A DNA stretch of 41,389 nucleotides from Bacteroidota bacterium (GCA_018335675.1 JAGXRQ010000005.1:1-41389); one strand, 5' to 3'. Shown: positions 31,001 to 39,165, numbered from the stretch's first letter. Translations and numbers: made by a program. Notes: a model not told the origin generated them from the letters alone.

Positions 31001-32037
31001 GGAAATTTGTTAACTGGATATTAGGCGGAGAAATTATCAGCGTTGATGCTACATTTAATTATGTTGTTACTGCTGCTAATGTTAATCTATATGCTATATT
31101 CGTTTCTGAAAACGAGTACGAGGTTACTATTACTGTTGTTCCTGAAGAAGGTGGTTCAGTAGCCGGTGCCGGTTGGTATGAATTAGGTACTGATGTTGAA
31201 GTACAAGCTACTGCTAATGCTGGTTATACTTTCATTGGCTGGGAACTTAATGGTGCTACAGTTGAAACTGCAACTACTTATACATTCACAATGCCTGAAG
31301 AAGATGTGAACTTAATTGCAAAATTTGAAATTAATGTTCATACTCTAACTCTTGTAGCAAATCCTGCTGCAGGTGGTACTTTAAGTGGTGGTGGTAACTA
31401 CGCAGTTGGAACAGTTGTTCCTGTGTCTGCTACACCGGCAGCTAACTATAGTTTCGTTCGCTGGACAATCGGCGCAACAGTTGTTAGTACAAGCGCAAGC
31501 TTCAACTACACAATGCCTGATAACAATGTTACATTAACTGCTAACTTCGAAGTTATTCCTGATCCTACTTATACTCTTACCGTTGTTGCTGATCCTGAAG
31601 AAGGTGGAAGCGTAACTGGTGGTGGTGAATATGAAGCAGGTACTTCTGTTACAGTTATTGCAACTGCTAATGCTAACTTCACATTTACTGGTTGGTATCT
31701 TGGTGGAACTCTTGTTAGTGAAGCATCATCATTCACTTTCAATATGCCTGCTGAGAATATTACATTAGTTGGTAAGTTTGGAACAGTTAATGTTAACGAT
31801 CCTTCTATCTTTAACGTAAGTCTATATCCAAATCCATCAAAAGGAAATGTTATAATTACTTCTGATAGGATTATTACTGAAGTTAAAGTATATGACATGA
31901 TTGGTAAAGTTGTTCATACTGCTCAACCTGATGCTGCGGTTATTGACCTTATGCTAAATGTTGAACCTGGTATGTACTTCGTAAGAATTTACACTCAAGC
32001 CGGTCAGTCAACTATTAAACTACAAATTACTAAATAA
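19093..32037 (+). CDS. Giant T9SS-secreted modular surface protein (cohesin-like, 8 PKD-like, MBG/YDG array, 8 InlB repeats, T9SS type A sorting domain)
   Basis: Single uninterrupted 4314-aa ORF; signal peptide MKTKKQFIFLTALFLMLFSVSAVKSQ; modules by internal repeat reading; C-terminal LYPNPSKGNVIITSDRIITEVKVYDMIGKVV...GMYFVRIYTQAGQSTIKLQITK. Confidence 0.93.
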   Translation: MKTKKQFIFLTALFLMLFSVSAVKSQNTLSINNVTGCTSTTATIQVVMNNALPVVAFQMDVPLPTGFTYVGSSIALLRGTANHSISASIIGTNTLRILSYSNPVTAYTGSTGIIATFQVTLPGAAGSHALNIQNAILSDASGANIISGTVGGTATVNAVPAQPSVITGATNPCQGSSQVYSVTNVAGVTYNWTFPAGWTQTAGGTTNSVTVTVGANAGNVTVTPSNACGNGTAQTLAVTVNTVPAQPSVITGATNPCLGSSQVYSVTNVAGVTYNWTFPAGWTQTAGGTTNSVTVTVGANAGNVSVTPSNACGNGTARTLAVTVNTVPAQPSAITGATNPCQTSSQVYSVTNVAGVTYNWTFPAGWTQTAGGTTNSVTVTVGAGTGNVTVTPSNICGNGTASTLAVTVNTVPAQPSVITGATTPCQGSSQVYSVTNVAGVTYNWTFPAGWTQTAGGTTNSVTVTVGAGSGNVSVTPSNICGNGTARTLAVTVTTVPAQPSAITGATNPCQTSSQVYSVTNVAGVTYNWTFPAGWTQTAGGTTNSVTVTVGASGGNVSVTPSNACGNGTAQTLAVTVNTVPAQPSVITGATTPCETSSQVYSVTNVAGVTYNWTFPAGWTQTAGGTTNSVTVTVGAGSGNVSVTPSNVCGNGTASTLAVTTTAVPAQPSVITGATTPCQGTSQVYSVTNVAGVTYNWTFPAGWTQTAGGTTNSITVTVGAGSGNVTVTPSNACGNGTARSLAVTVSTVPAQPSVITGAATPAFGTSQVYSVTNVAGVTYNWTYPADWTQTAGGTTNSVTATVGIQSGNITVTPSNVCGNGTARTLAVAPVKGTPTITWPTATAITYGAQLSAATLSGGSAEYLGSPVPGTFTYLSPTFVPNAGTYVASVRFTPTDTDRYNTVDGTVNVTVNARALTLTANAQSKVYGDADPVFTYAITTGSLYGTDVLVGTPTRILGQNVGNYAINQGTVAASPTPANYVITWVSANLTITARPITVTADAGQSKVYGDANPVYTYTAPALQFTDTWTGALARAAGENVGSYAINIGTLAPSAPGNYTVTFVGANFAITPKAITVTANSGQTKVYGAVDPTFTYTASGVIGGDTPSGALARTAGQNVGTYPINIGTLSYGANYTITFVAANFTITQRALTITANDITKTVGILYTFTGTEFTHGTLYYSDAVTSATITSTGAPAGAAVGTYPIVISAAVGAGLANYNISYVNGTLTVQDLIPLTLDGAVASNKVYDGNSNATITSWGTLSGVQGGDVVTINTAAASAAFNNKNVGVGKTVTLSNVILDGPDAYKYYLVTPTTTANITQRTLTLSTFTANNKVYDRTTDVTGTGFSDNRIGGDVLTFTFTAAFADFNVGVGKTVNYTGIAISGGTDAGNYVLASTVGSTTANITPRPITVTATAQSKVYGDADPVLTYTVTGLIAPDAMSGALTRVAGENIGAYAIQQGTLTAGANYTISYTGANLTITAKAITVTAEAKTKVYGQVDPALTYVVVGLVGGDTMSGALTRAAGNNVGTYAILQGTLTAGSNYTITYTGANFTITPKGLTVTAEAKTKVYGQIDPALTYVVTGLETGDSMSGALTRVAGNNVGVYAIQQGTLTAGANYTINYTGANFTITAKPITVTANAQSKVYGSADPALTYVVAGLETGDSMSGALTRAAGENIGTYAINQGTLTAGANYTITYNGALLTITAKALTVTAEAKTKVYGQVDPALTYVVTGLETGDSMSGALTRVAGNNVGVYAIQQGTLTAGANYTITYVGANFTITAKPITVAANAQTKVYGQADPALTYVVTGLETGDSMSGSLTRVAGENVGTYAINQGTLTAGGNYTITYTGANFTITAKVLTITANNITKIFGETYTFTGTEFSSVGLIGTDAVTSATITSTGAPAGAAVGTYPIVISAAVGTGLSNYSITYVNGTMTVENKILLTISGLTANNKPYDSNNTATISSYGTLVGVQSGDVVTLVTTSAVATFNNKNVGDGKTVTVTGLTLGGADANKYTIASSHTTTANITVRTVTLFAFTASNKVYDRTTAATGTGFSDDRVAGDVLTFTYTAAFDNFNVGVGKTVNYTAIAISGGTDAGNYTLASTTGSATANITPRPITVTADAKTKVYGDSDPTLTYIVSGLIAPDAMSGALTRVAGENVGTWAIQQGTLTAGANYTITYTGANLTITPKAITVTANSGQTKVYGAANPVYTYTASGVVGGDTPTGALARTAGENIGTYPINIGTLSYGANYTVTFVAANFTITAKPITVTAEAKSKVYGQVDPALTYVVVGLVGGDTMSGALTRVAGENIGTYAIQQGTLTAGTNYTITYTGALLTITAKSITVTADAKTKVYGDVDPALTYVVTGLETGDSMSGALTRVAGNNIGTYAIQQGTLTAGSNYTINYVGANFTITAKAITVTANSGQTKVYGAADPVFTYTAVGVVGADAPTGALSRVAGNNVGTYAITIGTLSYGANYTITFVSANFTITAKSITVTADAKSKVYGSADPALTYVVTGLETGDSMSGALTRVAGTNVGTYAIQQGTLTAGANYTINYVGALLTITAKSITVTADAKTKVYGEVDPALTYVVTGLETGDSMSGALSRAAGSNVGTYAILQGTLSAGANYTINYVGANLTITAKAITVTANAGQTKVYGSADPVFTYTAVGVVGADAPSGALSRVTPSVQTVGTYAITQGTLTYGANYTITFVSADFTITAKALTVTANNRTKSVGQTLTFLGTEFTTAGLVFADEVTSATITSTGAPAGAAVGTYPIVISAAVGTGLTNYTISYVNGTLTVADLIELSLTGLTANNKVYDATSTATISNYGTLTGVLGGDVVTLVTTGSTAAFNNKVVGNGKQVIVVGLSLAGADAHKYFIDNQTTTANITPKDLTLSSFTASNKIYDGTTSVTGTGFSDDRLGTDVLNFTFTAAFVDRNVGVGKNVNYTGITISGGVDAGNYNLVTTSGTATANITPRTLNIEAVAVSKVYGDADPAFTYTIISGLQSGDDATIVTGTLTRVAGEDVGTYAIQVGTLTAGTNYAINFISRNLTITPKAITVTADAGQTKVYGSADPVFTFVATGVVGADAPTGALSRASGNDVGTYAITLGTLSYGGNYTITFVSELFTITPKAITVTADGKSKVYGSADPALTYVVTGLEFGDAMSGTLTRVAGEDVGTYAIQQGTLTTGANYTITYVGANLSITAKEIFVYADAKTKVYGAADPALTYAVVGLVGGDLLSGALARAAGENVGVYAINIGTLTGGANYTINFTPEDLTITPRGLTVTANNAIKVFGQTLVFDGTEFTHGALSFTDEVTSVTLTSAGADAAAAVGTYPIEPSAAVGVGLGNYNISYVNGVLTITDKIILTISGLTADNKVYDGYTDATISNFGSLVGVIGSDDVTLDTDAAVAFFSNKNVANGKVVTVTGLILDGVDADKYILAATHFTNADITVRSLALSNFTADDKVYDGGITVAGTGFDNDVLIGDVVEFSYTAQFEDKNVGVDKNVNYTGIAISGGTDMNNYNLATATGTAIASITAREVTIGGTFTVLDKVYDGTTAAVISNNNLILLGAIGGDFVNLANVIAEFESADINTDITVNIVSADLDGGDKDNYSLSLLGAPTATADIFEPEYTLTLLVNPVDAGVVTGAGVYFAGTDVDITAAVLGEYVFVKWTNALGVVVSILPDFTYTMPANNVTLTANFMAIDDFEVIVNIVPVDGGFVTGAGFYAAGADVTLTATPEIGYYFVNWTDTDDIEVTADIEYTFTMPDHNVELNANFAQYTYTLSLMVNPENAGIVTGEGVYVAGLEIEITAAAEVGFEFVNWTTDLGVEVSNQSNFTYTMPAEDVTLIANFKVEGQYEVIVVVVPEEGGVVTGAGFYFENDEVVIEAVANLGYTFVSWEVDGTVVETAETYTFNMMAEDITVTANFEANFYEIILISSPAGAGVLTGAGSYIFGTEVEISAVANEDWKFVNWILGGEIISVDATFNYVVTAANVNLYAIFVSENEYEVTITVVPEEGGSVAGAGWYELGTDVEVQATANAGYTFIGWELNGATVETATTYTFTMPEEDVNLIAKFEINVHTLTLVANPAAGGTLSGGGNYAVGTVVPVSATPAANYSFVRWTIGATVVSTSASFNYTMPDNNVTLTANFEVIPDPTYTLTVVADPEEGGSVTGGGEYEAGTSVTVIATANANFTFTGWYLGGTLVSEASSFTFNMPAENITLVGKFGTVNVNDPSIFNVSLYPNPSKGNVIITSDRIITEVKVYDMIGKVVHTAQPDAAVIDLMLNVEPGMYFVRIYTQAGQSTIKLQITK
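19171..19566 (+). other. Cohesin-like domain at the N-terminus of the giant protein
   Basis: TLSINNVTGCTSTTATIQVVMNNALPVVAFQMDVPLPTGFTYVGSSIALLRG...LRILSYSNPVTAYTGSTGIIATFQVTLPGAAGSHALNIQNAILSDASGANI fits the cohesin pattern of alternating strands. Confidence 0.75.
19567..21582 (+). repeat. 8 tandem PKD/Ig-like repeats, exactly 252 bp (84 aa) each
   Basis: VPAQPS starts at 19567, 19819, 20071, 20323, 20575, 20827, 21079, 21331; consensus VPAQPSVITGATxPCxxSSQVYSVTNVAGVTYNWTFPAGWTQTAGGTTNSVTVTVGA..GNVTVTPSNxCGNGTA. Confidence 0.97.
22528..23301 (+). repeat. Cassette 1: MBG-variant + YDG-a + YDG-b (774 bp)
   Basis: RALTITANDITKTVG... to ...STTANITP. Confidence 0.9.
24652..25428 (+). repeat. 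Cassette 2: MBG-variant + YDG-a + YDG-b (777 bp)
   Basis: KVLTITANNITKIFG... to ...SATANITP. Confidence 0.9.
25429..27243 (+). repeat. MBG block with three-domain higher-order repeat, 678-bp period
   Basis: GQTKVYG-type modules start at 25654, 26332 and 27010 (spacing 678 and 678 bp); flanking modules at 25429, 26107 and 26785 have the same spacing. Confidence 0.9.
27244..28017 (+). repeat. Cassette 3: MBG-variant + YDG-a + YDG-b (774 bp)
   Basis: KALTVTANNRTKSVG... to ...TATANITP. Confidence 0.9.
28933..29709 (+). repeat. Cassette 4: MBG-variant + YDG-a + YDG-b (777 bp), most diverged
   Basis: RGLTVTANNAIKVFG... to ...AIASITA. Confidence 0.88.
29980..31797 (+). repeat. 8 divergent InlB-type repeats
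   Basis: Repeated YxLTxxxNPxxGGxVTGxGxYxxGTxVxxTAxAxxxYxFVxWxxxGxxVSxxxxFTYTMPxxNVTLTANF. Confidence 0.88.
31807..32034 (+). other. T9SS type A C-terminal sorting domain
   Basis: FNVSLYPNPSKGNVIITSDRIITEVKVYDMIGKVVHTAQPDAAVIDLMLNVEPGMYFVRIYTQAGQSTIKLQITK. Confidence 0.92.
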
Positions 32038-32070
32038 TCTGCTCGACAGATATTCGGTAAAATAAATATA

Positions 32071-32104
32071 AGCAGGTGGGCATTAGTCCACCTGCTTTTT
32101 TTAT
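32071..32104 (+). terminator. Rho-independent terminator after giant gene
   Basis: agcaggtgg-gcattagt-ccacctgctttttttta. Confidence 0.9.
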
Positions 32105-32158
32105 AATGGTTTTATTCCTCTACATTTAGTAATTTCGCATTCTGAAAATTTAGAAAAA

Positions 32159-34921
32159 ATGGAATATAATTTTAATGAAGTAGAAGCCAAGTGGCAAAAA
32201 ATCTGGAAAGAAAATAAAACCTATTCGGTAAAAGTCGAAAAAGATAAACCAAAATTCTATGTGCTTGATATGTTTCCTTATCCTTCAGGTGCCGGATTGC
32301 ATGTCGGACATCCACTAGGTTATATTGCGTCAGACATTTATTCAAGGTATAAAAGACAAAAAGGATATAATGTTCTTCATCCTATGGGGTATGATGCTTA
32401 TGGGCTTCCAGCAGAACAGTATGCTATTCAAACCGGGCAACATCCTGCAACAACTACCGAAAGAAACATTGCAAGATACAGACAACAGCTTGACAAAATT
32501 GGTTTTTCTTACGACTGGGATAGAGAAGTAAGAACTTGCGAACCTGAATATTATAAATGGACTCAATGGACATTTATACAATTATATAAGTCGTGGTTTA
32601 ATAAAAAAACAAATAAAGCTGAGAATATTAATGTTCTTGTTGATTATTTCAATGAAAATGGAAGTGTGAATATTGATGCAGCTTGCGCTGAGCATGAACC
32701 TTTTTCTGCCAATGATTGGAAGAATATGTCGGAAGCCGAACAGCAAAGCATTTTAATGAATTATAGATTGGCTTATCTTTCGGAAACTCACGTTAACTGG
32801 TGTCCGGCTCTTGGAACGGTACTCGCCAATGATGAAGTTAAAGAGGGTTTCTCTGTCAGAGGAAATCATCCTGTGGAAAGAAAAAAGATGAATCAGTGGT
32901 TTTTAAGGATTACTGCTTATTCAGAAAGGCTATTGGATGGTCTGGATAAAATAGAATGGAGCGATTCTTTAAAAGAAATTCAAAAAAACTGGATTGGCAA
33001 ATCTGAAGGTGCTTCAGTTTTATTTAAAGTTAAAGACTTTGAGTTTAATATTGAAATATTTACCAGCCGCCCTGATACAATTTTTGGAGCTACATTTATG
33101 GTGCTTGCCCCAGAGCACGAACTTACTTTGAAAATTACTACAAAGGAATTCGAAAATCAGGTGTTGAGTTATATTAATGAGGCAAAAAAGAAAAGTGAGA
33201 GGGAAAGAATCTCTGAAGTTAAAAAAGTTAGCGGGCAGTTTACAGGAGCTTATTGTATTCATCCTTTTACAGGGGAAAACATTCCGGTGTATATTTCAGA
33301 TTATGTTCTCGCCGGATATGGAACAGGCGCCATAATGGCCGTGCCTGCCCATGATAGCCGCGATTATGATTTTGCAAAACATTTCAAGCTTCCAATTATT
33401 GAGGTTGTTTCAGGTGGAAATATTGAAGTTGAATCTTATGATGCTAAAGAAGGAAAGTTAATTAATAGTGATTTTATTAACGGACTCGAAGTTAAAGATG
33501 CAATTTCAAAAGTTCTTTTAAAAATTGAGGAAGTTGGAATAGGGAAGAAGCAAATTAATTATAGATTGCGAGATGCAATCTTTAGCAGACAGAGATACTG
33601 GGGCGAACCATTTCCTGTTTTTTATAAAAATGGTATTCCTTATGTTTTAGACGAAGATAAGCTACCTCTTGAACTTCCAGCAGTAGATGCATATCTTCCC
33701 ACTGAAAGCGGGCAGCCGCCTTTGGCCAGAGCGAAAAATTGGCAAACTTCAGATGGTTATCCTCTGGAGTGTAATACAATGCCCGGCTTTGCCGGCTCTT
33801 CAGCATATTATATCCGGTATATGGATCCGAGAAACAACAAAGCTCTTGTTGCCAAAGATGCCGTGGAATACTGGAGAAATGTAGATTTGTATATTGGTGG
33901 TGCCGAACATGCAACCGGTCACCTTATTTATGCTCGATTCTGGAACAAGTTTTTGTTCGACATAGGTTTAGTAGTCGAAGATGAGCCTTTTAAAAAACTT
34001 ATCAATCAAGGAATGATTCAGGGTAGGTCAAGTTTTGTATATAGGGTTAAAGGAAGTAACAAGTTTGTTTCTTATAATCTTAGAAAAGACTTCGACACTA
34101 TGCCTATTCATGTTGACGTTTATATAGTTCATAATGATATTCTTGATGTAGAGGCATTTAGAAATTGGAACGCTGAATATAAAACAGCCGAATTTGTGTT
34201 GGAAAATGGCAACTATGTATGTGGTTGGGAGGTTGAAAAAATGTCTAAGTCTTTCCATAATGTGGTAAATCCTGACGACCTTATTGAAAAATATGGTGCT
34301 GATACTTTAAGGCTTTATGAAATGTTTTTAGGACCTATTGAACAAGCAAAGCCATGGGATACTAATGGTATTGAGGGGGTATTTCGCTTTATAAGAAAGC
34401 TATGGAGGTTGTTCCATAGCCGTGATAATAATTTTGAAGTGACGGAAGAAAAACCAACTGATGCTGAATTTAAAATTCTTCATAAAACAATAAAAAAAAT
34501 AAGCGAGGATATCGAAAGGTTTTCTTTTAATACTTCTGTAAGTGCTTTTATGGTTTGTGTGAATGAGCTTACTGATCTTAAATGTAATAAAAGAGAAATT
34601 CTTCAGCCGTTGGTTGTTACTCTATCTTCTTTTGCACCACATATTTGTGAAGAATTATGGCATTTATTAGGAAATGAAACTAGTGTTGTTAATGCTAAAT
34701 TCCCGGATGTAATTCAGAAGTATGTCGAAGACGACGTGAAAGTTTACCCTGTGTCTTTTAATGGCAAAATGCGATTTACTATTGAATTGCCTGCAAATAT
34801 GAAGCCATCGGAAGTTGAGGCTGAAGTACTTAAAACAAAAGATGCGGAGAAATATCTTCAAGGAAATAAACCTAAGAAAGTTATCGTTGTTCCTGGAAAA
34901 ATTGTGAATATAGTTGTTTAA
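32159..34921 (+). CDS. leuS: Leucyl-tRNA synthetase
   Basis: ORF 920 aa; [73 protein letters not shown]. Confidence 0.98.
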   Translation: MEYNFNEVEAKWQKIWKENKTYSVKVEKDKPKFYVLDMFPYPSGAGLHVGHPLGYIASDIYSRYKRQKGYNVLHPMGYDAYGLPAEQYAIQTGQHPATTTERNIARYRQQLDKIGFSYDWDREVRTCEPEYYKWTQWTFIQLYKSWFNKKTNKAENINVLVDYFNENGSVNIDAACAEHEPFSANDWKNMSEAEQQSILMNYRLAYLSETHVNWCPALGTVLANDEVKEGFSVRGNHPVERKKMNQWFLRITAYSERLLDGLDKIEWSDSLKEIQKNWIGKSEGASVLFKVKDFEFNIEIFTSRPDTIFGATFMVLAPEHELTLKITTKEFENQVLSYINEAKKKSERERISEVKKVSGQFTGAYCIHPFTGENIPVYISDYVLAGYGTGAIMAVPAHDSRDYDFAKHFKLPIIEVVSGGNIEVESYDAKEGKLINSDFINGLEVKDAISKVLLKIEEVGIGKKQINYRLRDAIFSRQRYWGEPFPVFYKNGIPYVLDEDKLPLELPAVDAYLPTESGQPPLARAKNWQTSDGYPLECNTMPGFAGSSAYYIRYMDPRNNKALVAKDAVEYWRNVDLYIGGAEHATGHLIYARFWNKFLFDIGLVVEDEPFKKLINQGMIQGRSSFVYRVKGSNKFVSYNLRKDFDTMPIHVDVYIVHNDILDVEAFRNWNAEYKTAEFVLENGNYVCGWEVEKMSKSFHNVVNPDDLIEKYGADTLRLYEMFLGPIEQAKPWDTNGIEGVFRFIRKLWRLFHSRDNNFEVTEEKPTDAEFKILHKTIKKISEDIERFSFNTSVSAFMVCVNELTDLKCNKREILQPLVVTLSSFAPHICEELWHLLGNETSVVNAKFPDVIQKYVEDDVKVYPVSFNGKMRFTIELPANMKPSEVEAEVLKTKDAEKYLQGNKPKKVIVVPGKIVNIVV

Positions 34922-35017
34922 CGTGTTTTTATGATATAATGTAGTATGGCACATTTTATGCAAAAGAATACATATGTTTATAAGCAACAAGATTAAAAAT
35001 CTAAATATCTGTAGAAT

Positions 35018-35827
35018 ATGAAATTTGCCGAGAGAATATCAGTGATTCTGTTTATTGCCGTTTTAGCAATATTTACACAAGACGCTGTAGGTCAGAATCT
35101 AAGAAAGGTCAACAATACTTCTTTTCAAAGAGGAGAAAAAATTGTTTACAGAGTTTATTACGATAGCTGGGTGCTGAGTAATGTTACTGCCGGAGAAGCC
35201 TCTCTTGAAATTATGCAAAACAATGAAAAGGTTGCAGGAAGAAACACCTTGCATGTTGTTGGTATTGGAAAAACCAAGGGGTTGTTTAATCTGTTTTTCA
35301 AAGTTGTAAACAGATACGAAACATATATAGATGAAGAAGCAATTGCTCCACTAATCTTTATAAGGAGAATCAATGAGGGTGGGTATATTATTAATCAAGA
35401 TGTTTACTTCAATCATTACACAAATAAAGCGAAAAGCAATACGGCAACAGTAGATGTTGCTCCTTATGTGCAAGACATTATCTCTGCGTTCTACTTCGCC
35501 AGAACTTACGATTTTGCAAATGCAAAAGTAGGAGATGAGTACGACGTAACATTCTTCCTCGACGATTCAGTTTATGTTTCTAAGATACTTTATGATGGAA
35601 AAGAAGTTGTGTCAAATAGAATGGGAACATTCAATACTCTCCGCTTTAAGCCAATGGTTCTTACAGGAACAGTCTTTAAACAGCCCTATCCTATGACATT
35701 ATGGATATCTGATGATAAAAACAAAATTCCTATAATGCTTGAATCCGGCATTTTAGTTGGAAGCGTAAAAATGGAGCTTATTGATTACAGCGGGTTGAAG
35801 AACCCGATTACTTCCAAGATAAGATAG
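35018..35827 (+). CDS. DUF3108-like secreted protein
   Basis: ORF 269 aa, signal peptide; FQRGEKIVYRVYYDSWVLSNVTAGEASLEI...VGIGKTKGLFNLFFKVVNRYETYID. Confidence 0.78.
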   Translation: MKFAERISVILFIAVLAIFTQDAVGQNLRKVNNTSFQRGEKIVYRVYYDSWVLSNVTAGEASLEIMQNNEKVAGRNTLHVVGIGKTKGLFNLFFKVVNRYETYIDEEAIAPLIFIRRINEGGYIINQDVYFNHYTNKAKSNTATVDVAPYVQDIISAFYFARTYDFANAKVGDEYDVTFFLDDSVYVSKILYDGKEVVSNRMGTFNTLRFKPMVLTGTVFKQPYPMTLWISDDKNKIPIMLESGILVGSVKMELIDYSGLKNPITSKIR

Positions 35828-35850
35828 ACTGACATCAGATTAGATATAAA

Positions 35851-35880
35851 AAAACCCGAACCAATTTGGTTCGGGTTTTT
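35851..35880. terminator. Bidirectional terminator between convergent DUF3108-like gene and groL
   Basis: aaaacccgaacca-att-tggttcgggtttt, 13-bp perfect stem. Confidence 0.92.
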
Positions 35881-35898
35881 GGTATTGTGAAATTGATA

Positions 35899-37533
35899 TT
35901 ACATCATACCGCCCATGCCACCCATTCCCGGGGCCATTGGCATTTCAGGTTTGTCTTCTTTTATTTCTGAGATTACACATTCAGTTGTTAGCAACATTCC
36001 TGCTATAGATGAAGCATTTTCAAGAGCTATACGTGTAACTTTTGTTGGGTCAATTACACCTGCCTTGTAAAGTTTTTCAAACTGTTCGGTGTGTGCATTG
36101 AAGCCAAAATCGTCTTTTTCTTCTTTAATTTTTTGAACGATGATAGAACCTTCAATTCCTGCATTTTCAACAATAGTTCTTAGCGGAGATTCTAATGCTT
36201 TACGAACAATTGCAATACCCGTGGTTTCATCGTCGTTTGCTCCTGTGAAGTTTACAAGTGCATCAAGTGCGCGAATATAAGCAACACCACCACCGGGAAC
36301 TATACCTTCTTCAACAGCAGCTCTTGTAGCATGCAGAGCATCGTCAAAACGATCTTTTTTCTCTTTCATTTCTACTTCGCTGGCAGCTCCTACATAAATA
36401 ACAGCTACGCCTCCTGACAATTTAGCTAATCTTTCCTGAAGTTTTTCTTTGTCATAATCACTTGTAGTATTTTCAATCTGAGCTTTAATCTGATTTACTC
36501 TTGCTTTAATTGAATCAGGGCTTCCTTTTCCACTTACAACTGTAGTATTGTCTTTGTCAATAGAAACTTTTTCAGCACGGCCCAACATAGATAAATCTGC
36601 ATTTTCAAGTTTGTAGCCTTGCTCTTCGCTAATAACTACACCACCTGTAAGAATAGCGATATCTTCAAGCATTGCTTTTCTGCGATCACCAAATCCAGGT
36701 GCTTTTACAGCAGCAATTTTTAATGAACCGCGAAGTTTGTTAACAACAAGAGTTGCAAGTGCTTCACCATCTACATCCTCTGCAATAATAATAAGCGCTC
36801 TTCCTGTTTGAACAACTTTTTCAAGAACCGGAAGAAAATCTTTCATTATACTAATCTTCTTGTCATAGATGAGAATATATGGATCATCAAATACTGCTTC
36901 CATCTTTTCTGTATCAGTTACAAAATATGGAGAAATGTAACCACGGTCAAACTGCATACCTTCAACAAGCTTAACACTTGTTTCTGTTCCTTTTGCTTCT
37001 TCAACTGTTATTACACCTTCTTTTTTAACTTTAGCCATAGCTTCAGCAATAAGTTTTCCTATTGAACTGTCGTTGTTTGCTGAAATAGTAGCAACCTGTT
37101 CAACTTTTTCATTGCTATCGTCAACTTCCTTAGATTGTGATTTTAGATGTTCAACAACTTTTTCAACCGCTTTATCTATACCGCGTTTTATATCCATCGG
37201 ATTAGCACCGGCTGTAACGTTTTTTAAACCATTGTTAAAAATAGCTTGTGCCAAAACAGTTGCTGTTGTTGTGCCGTCGCCTGCAAGATCTGCAGTTTTA
37301 CTTGCTACTTCCTTTAGCATTTGAGCACCCATGTTTTCTACCGGGTCAGCTAATTCAATTTCTTTTGCTACAGAAACACCGTCTTTTGTGATAATCGGAG
37401 CTCCGTATTTTCTGTCGATAATTACATTACGTCCTTTTGGACCTAAAGTAACTTTTACAGCATTTGCCAATTGGTCAACACCACTTTTGATTGCTGTTCT
37501 AGCTTTTTGATTGAAAATTATATCTTTTGCCAT
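35899..37533 (-). CDS. groL: Chaperonin GroEL
   Basis: ORF 544 aa; [54 protein letters not shown]-terminal tail. Confidence 0.99.
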   Translation of the reverse strand: MAKDIIFNQKARTAIKSGVDQLANAVKVTLGPKGRNVIIDRKYGAPIITKDGVSVAKEIELADPVENMGAQMLKEVASKTADLAGDGTTTATVLAQAIFNNGLKNVTAGANPMDIKRGIDKAVEKVVEHLKSQSKEVDDSNEKVEQVATISANNDSSIGKLIAEAMAKVKKEGVITVEEAKGTETSVKLVEGMQFDRGYISPYFVTDTEKMEAVFDDPYILIYDKKISIMKDFLPVLEKVVQTGRALIIIAEDVDGEALATLVVNKLRGSLKIAAVKAPGFGDRRKAMLEDIAILTGGVVISEEQGYKLENADLSMLGRAEKVSIDKDNTTVVSGKGSPDSIKARVNQIKAQIENTTSDYDKEKLQERLAKLSGGVAVIYVGAASEVEMKEKKDRFDDALHATRAAVEEGIVPGGGVAYIRALDALVNFTGANDDETTGIAIVRKALESPLRTIVENAGIEGSIIVQKIKEEKDDFGFNAHTEQFEKLYKAGVIDPTKVTRIALENASSIAGMLLTTECVISEIKEDKPEMPMAPGMGGMGGMM

Positions 37534-37572
37534 ATGATTATATTTTTTGTTTAGTTTGTTTTTGTTATTTTA

Positions 37573-37851
37573 TTAGATGATAGCATAAATGTCGCTCTCT
37601 CTCATGATTAGGTAATCTATTCCATCTACTGAAATCTCTGTTCCAGCATATTTTCCGTATAAAACAGTATCACCAACTTTAACGGTTATCGGTTCGTCTT
37701 TTTTTCCACTTCCAACAGCCACAACTTTTCCTCTTTGTGGTTTTTCTTTTACTGTGTCAGGAATAATGATTCCTCCTGCAGTTTTTTCTTCAGCCGCTGA
37801 TGGTTCTACCAATACTCGGTCAGCTAATGGTTTAATGTTTATAGTTGCCAT
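37573..37851 (-). CDS. groS: Co-chaperonin GroES
   Basis: ORF 92 aa; [45 protein letters not shown]. Confidence 0.99.
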   Translation of the reverse strand: MATINIKPLADRVLVEPSAAEEKTAGGIIIPDTVKEKPQRGKVVAVGSGKKDEPITVKVGDTVLYGKYAGTEISVDGIDYLIMRESDIYAII

Positions 37852-37990
37852 GTTTTTTATAATTTAATGGTTAAACAAATATTATTTATGATGTTATTTT
37901 CATTTCACAAGCCGCTATCCAACACAATCTATACCAATTAATAAATTGGTAATTTTTGTCAGTTTATTTACAATAATTCGGACAAATCAA

Positions 37991-38030
37991 AAAAAAATGT
38001 CAGAATGTTATGACATTCTGACATTTTTTT
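37991..38030. terminator. Terminator hairpin between secG and groS
   Basis: aaaaaaatgtcagaatg-ttatga-cattctgacattttttt, 17-bp perfect stem. Confidence 0.9.
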
Positions 38031-38046
38031 AATCAGTCGTAAACTA

Positions 38047-38385
38047 TTAATCTACAACTTCATCTTGTCCACCACTAGTTCCGGCATCAAACGGTGCAGC
38101 ATCCTGAGGAGGAATCATTGTTTGAATCTCACTCTGAGGTTCTGCTTTTATAGTGTCTCTTGGAATAACAAAAATTGACAACAATGAAAGTAATAGCAAC
38201 ACAACTGCAAGTGTCCAAGTAGATTTTTCAAGAAAATCTGTGGTTTTGCGTACTCCCATTACTTGATTGTTTGATGCAAAATTACTTGCCAATCCGCCAC
38301 CTTTACTGTTTTGTACCAGTACAATTAGTATTAGTAAAACACACGTAATCAATACTAATACAGAAATTAAAACATATGCTCCCAT
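38047..38385 (-). CDS. secG: Preprotein translocase subunit SecG
   Basis: ORF 112 aa; LLILIVLVQNSKGGGLASNFASNNQVMGVRKTTDFLEKSTWTLAVVLLLLSL. Confidence 0.93.
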   Translation of the reverse strand: MGAYVLISVLVLITCVLLILIVLVQNSKGGGLASNFASNNQVMGVRKTTDFLEKSTWTLAVVLLLLSLLSIFVIPRDTIKAEPQSEIQTMIPPQDAAPFDAGTSGGQDEVVD

Positions 38386-38397
38386 TTATTTAAAAAT

Positions 38398-39162
38398 TTA
38401 ATTGGTTTCTTTTTGAATATCAGAAATTTTTTGTGCAAAGTAACTGCTTTTTTCTGGAAATTTCAAACTTAATTTTTTATAAACTGAAATTGATCTTTCT
38501 TTTTGTCCTTGCTTATAATAAATCAGGGCCAAAGTCTCACTCACGATGTCATCTTTCTCTAAACTGCTATCGGCTGAAAAATCCTCTCCAAACTCAGGCT
38601 TGTCTTTGCTAACTTTTATTGTAGGCTCTTCCATTAAAAATTTATCGATTAGCTGGCTAACTGATGGCTTTTTTGCTTCCTGTTCTTGCAGAATAGGAGG
38701 CTTCTCTAAAAGCTCTTCAACAACAAACATCTGTACTGTAGAAACAGGCTTGCTTTTTTCTTTTACTTCAAGACTCACGCTTGCTTCTCCTCTTTCAGAT
38801 GATATTTCTGCAAGCCTTTTGTTTACGATTGCAAGTAATTCTTCTTTGCTCAATTGTTTGTGGTCTTGTATTGTTTCAGATGACTTTATGTTTTCTGTTT
38901 TTATTACCGGCTTTCTTTCGCTTATATGTTCTTTCTCCGATAAGTATTTTTGCAGCTTTTTCATATCACTTGCGTACACTGAAGCCATGTTTACATGCTT
39001 TTCATAAGCTAGTTTATCAAAGTTTTCAATGTTTTTTGAAAGTATTATATGTGCGGTATGGCAATAAGGATAAAACTTTGTAACTCTTTCCAGAAAAGAT
39101 AGAGTGTTTCCATCCAATGAATTTGGATTATTAATTATGCCGGTATATTTTGACTTTTCCAT
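38398..39162 (-). CDS. Conserved hypothetical protein (TPR-like C-terminus)
   Basis: ORF 254 aa; SETLALIYYKQGQKERSISVYKKLSLKFPEKSSYFAQKI. Confidence 0.7.
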   Translation of the reverse strand: MEKSKYTGIINNPNSLDGNTLSFLERVTKFYPYCHTAHIILSKNIENFDKLAYEKHVNMASVYASDMKKLQKYLSEKEHISERKPVIKTENIKSSETIQDHKQLSKEELLAIVNKRLAEISSERGEASVSLEVKEKSKPVSTVQMFVVEELLEKPPILQEQEAKKPSVSQLIDKFLMEEPTIKVSKDKPEFGEDFSADSSLEKDDIVSETLALIYYKQGQKERSISVYKKLSLKFPEKSSYFAQKISDIQKETN

Positions 39163-39165
39163 TAA

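Noticed and set aside
37852-38046. CIRCE operator upstream of groS
   Set aside because: Searched by eye for TTAGCACTC/GAGTGCTAA; not present.
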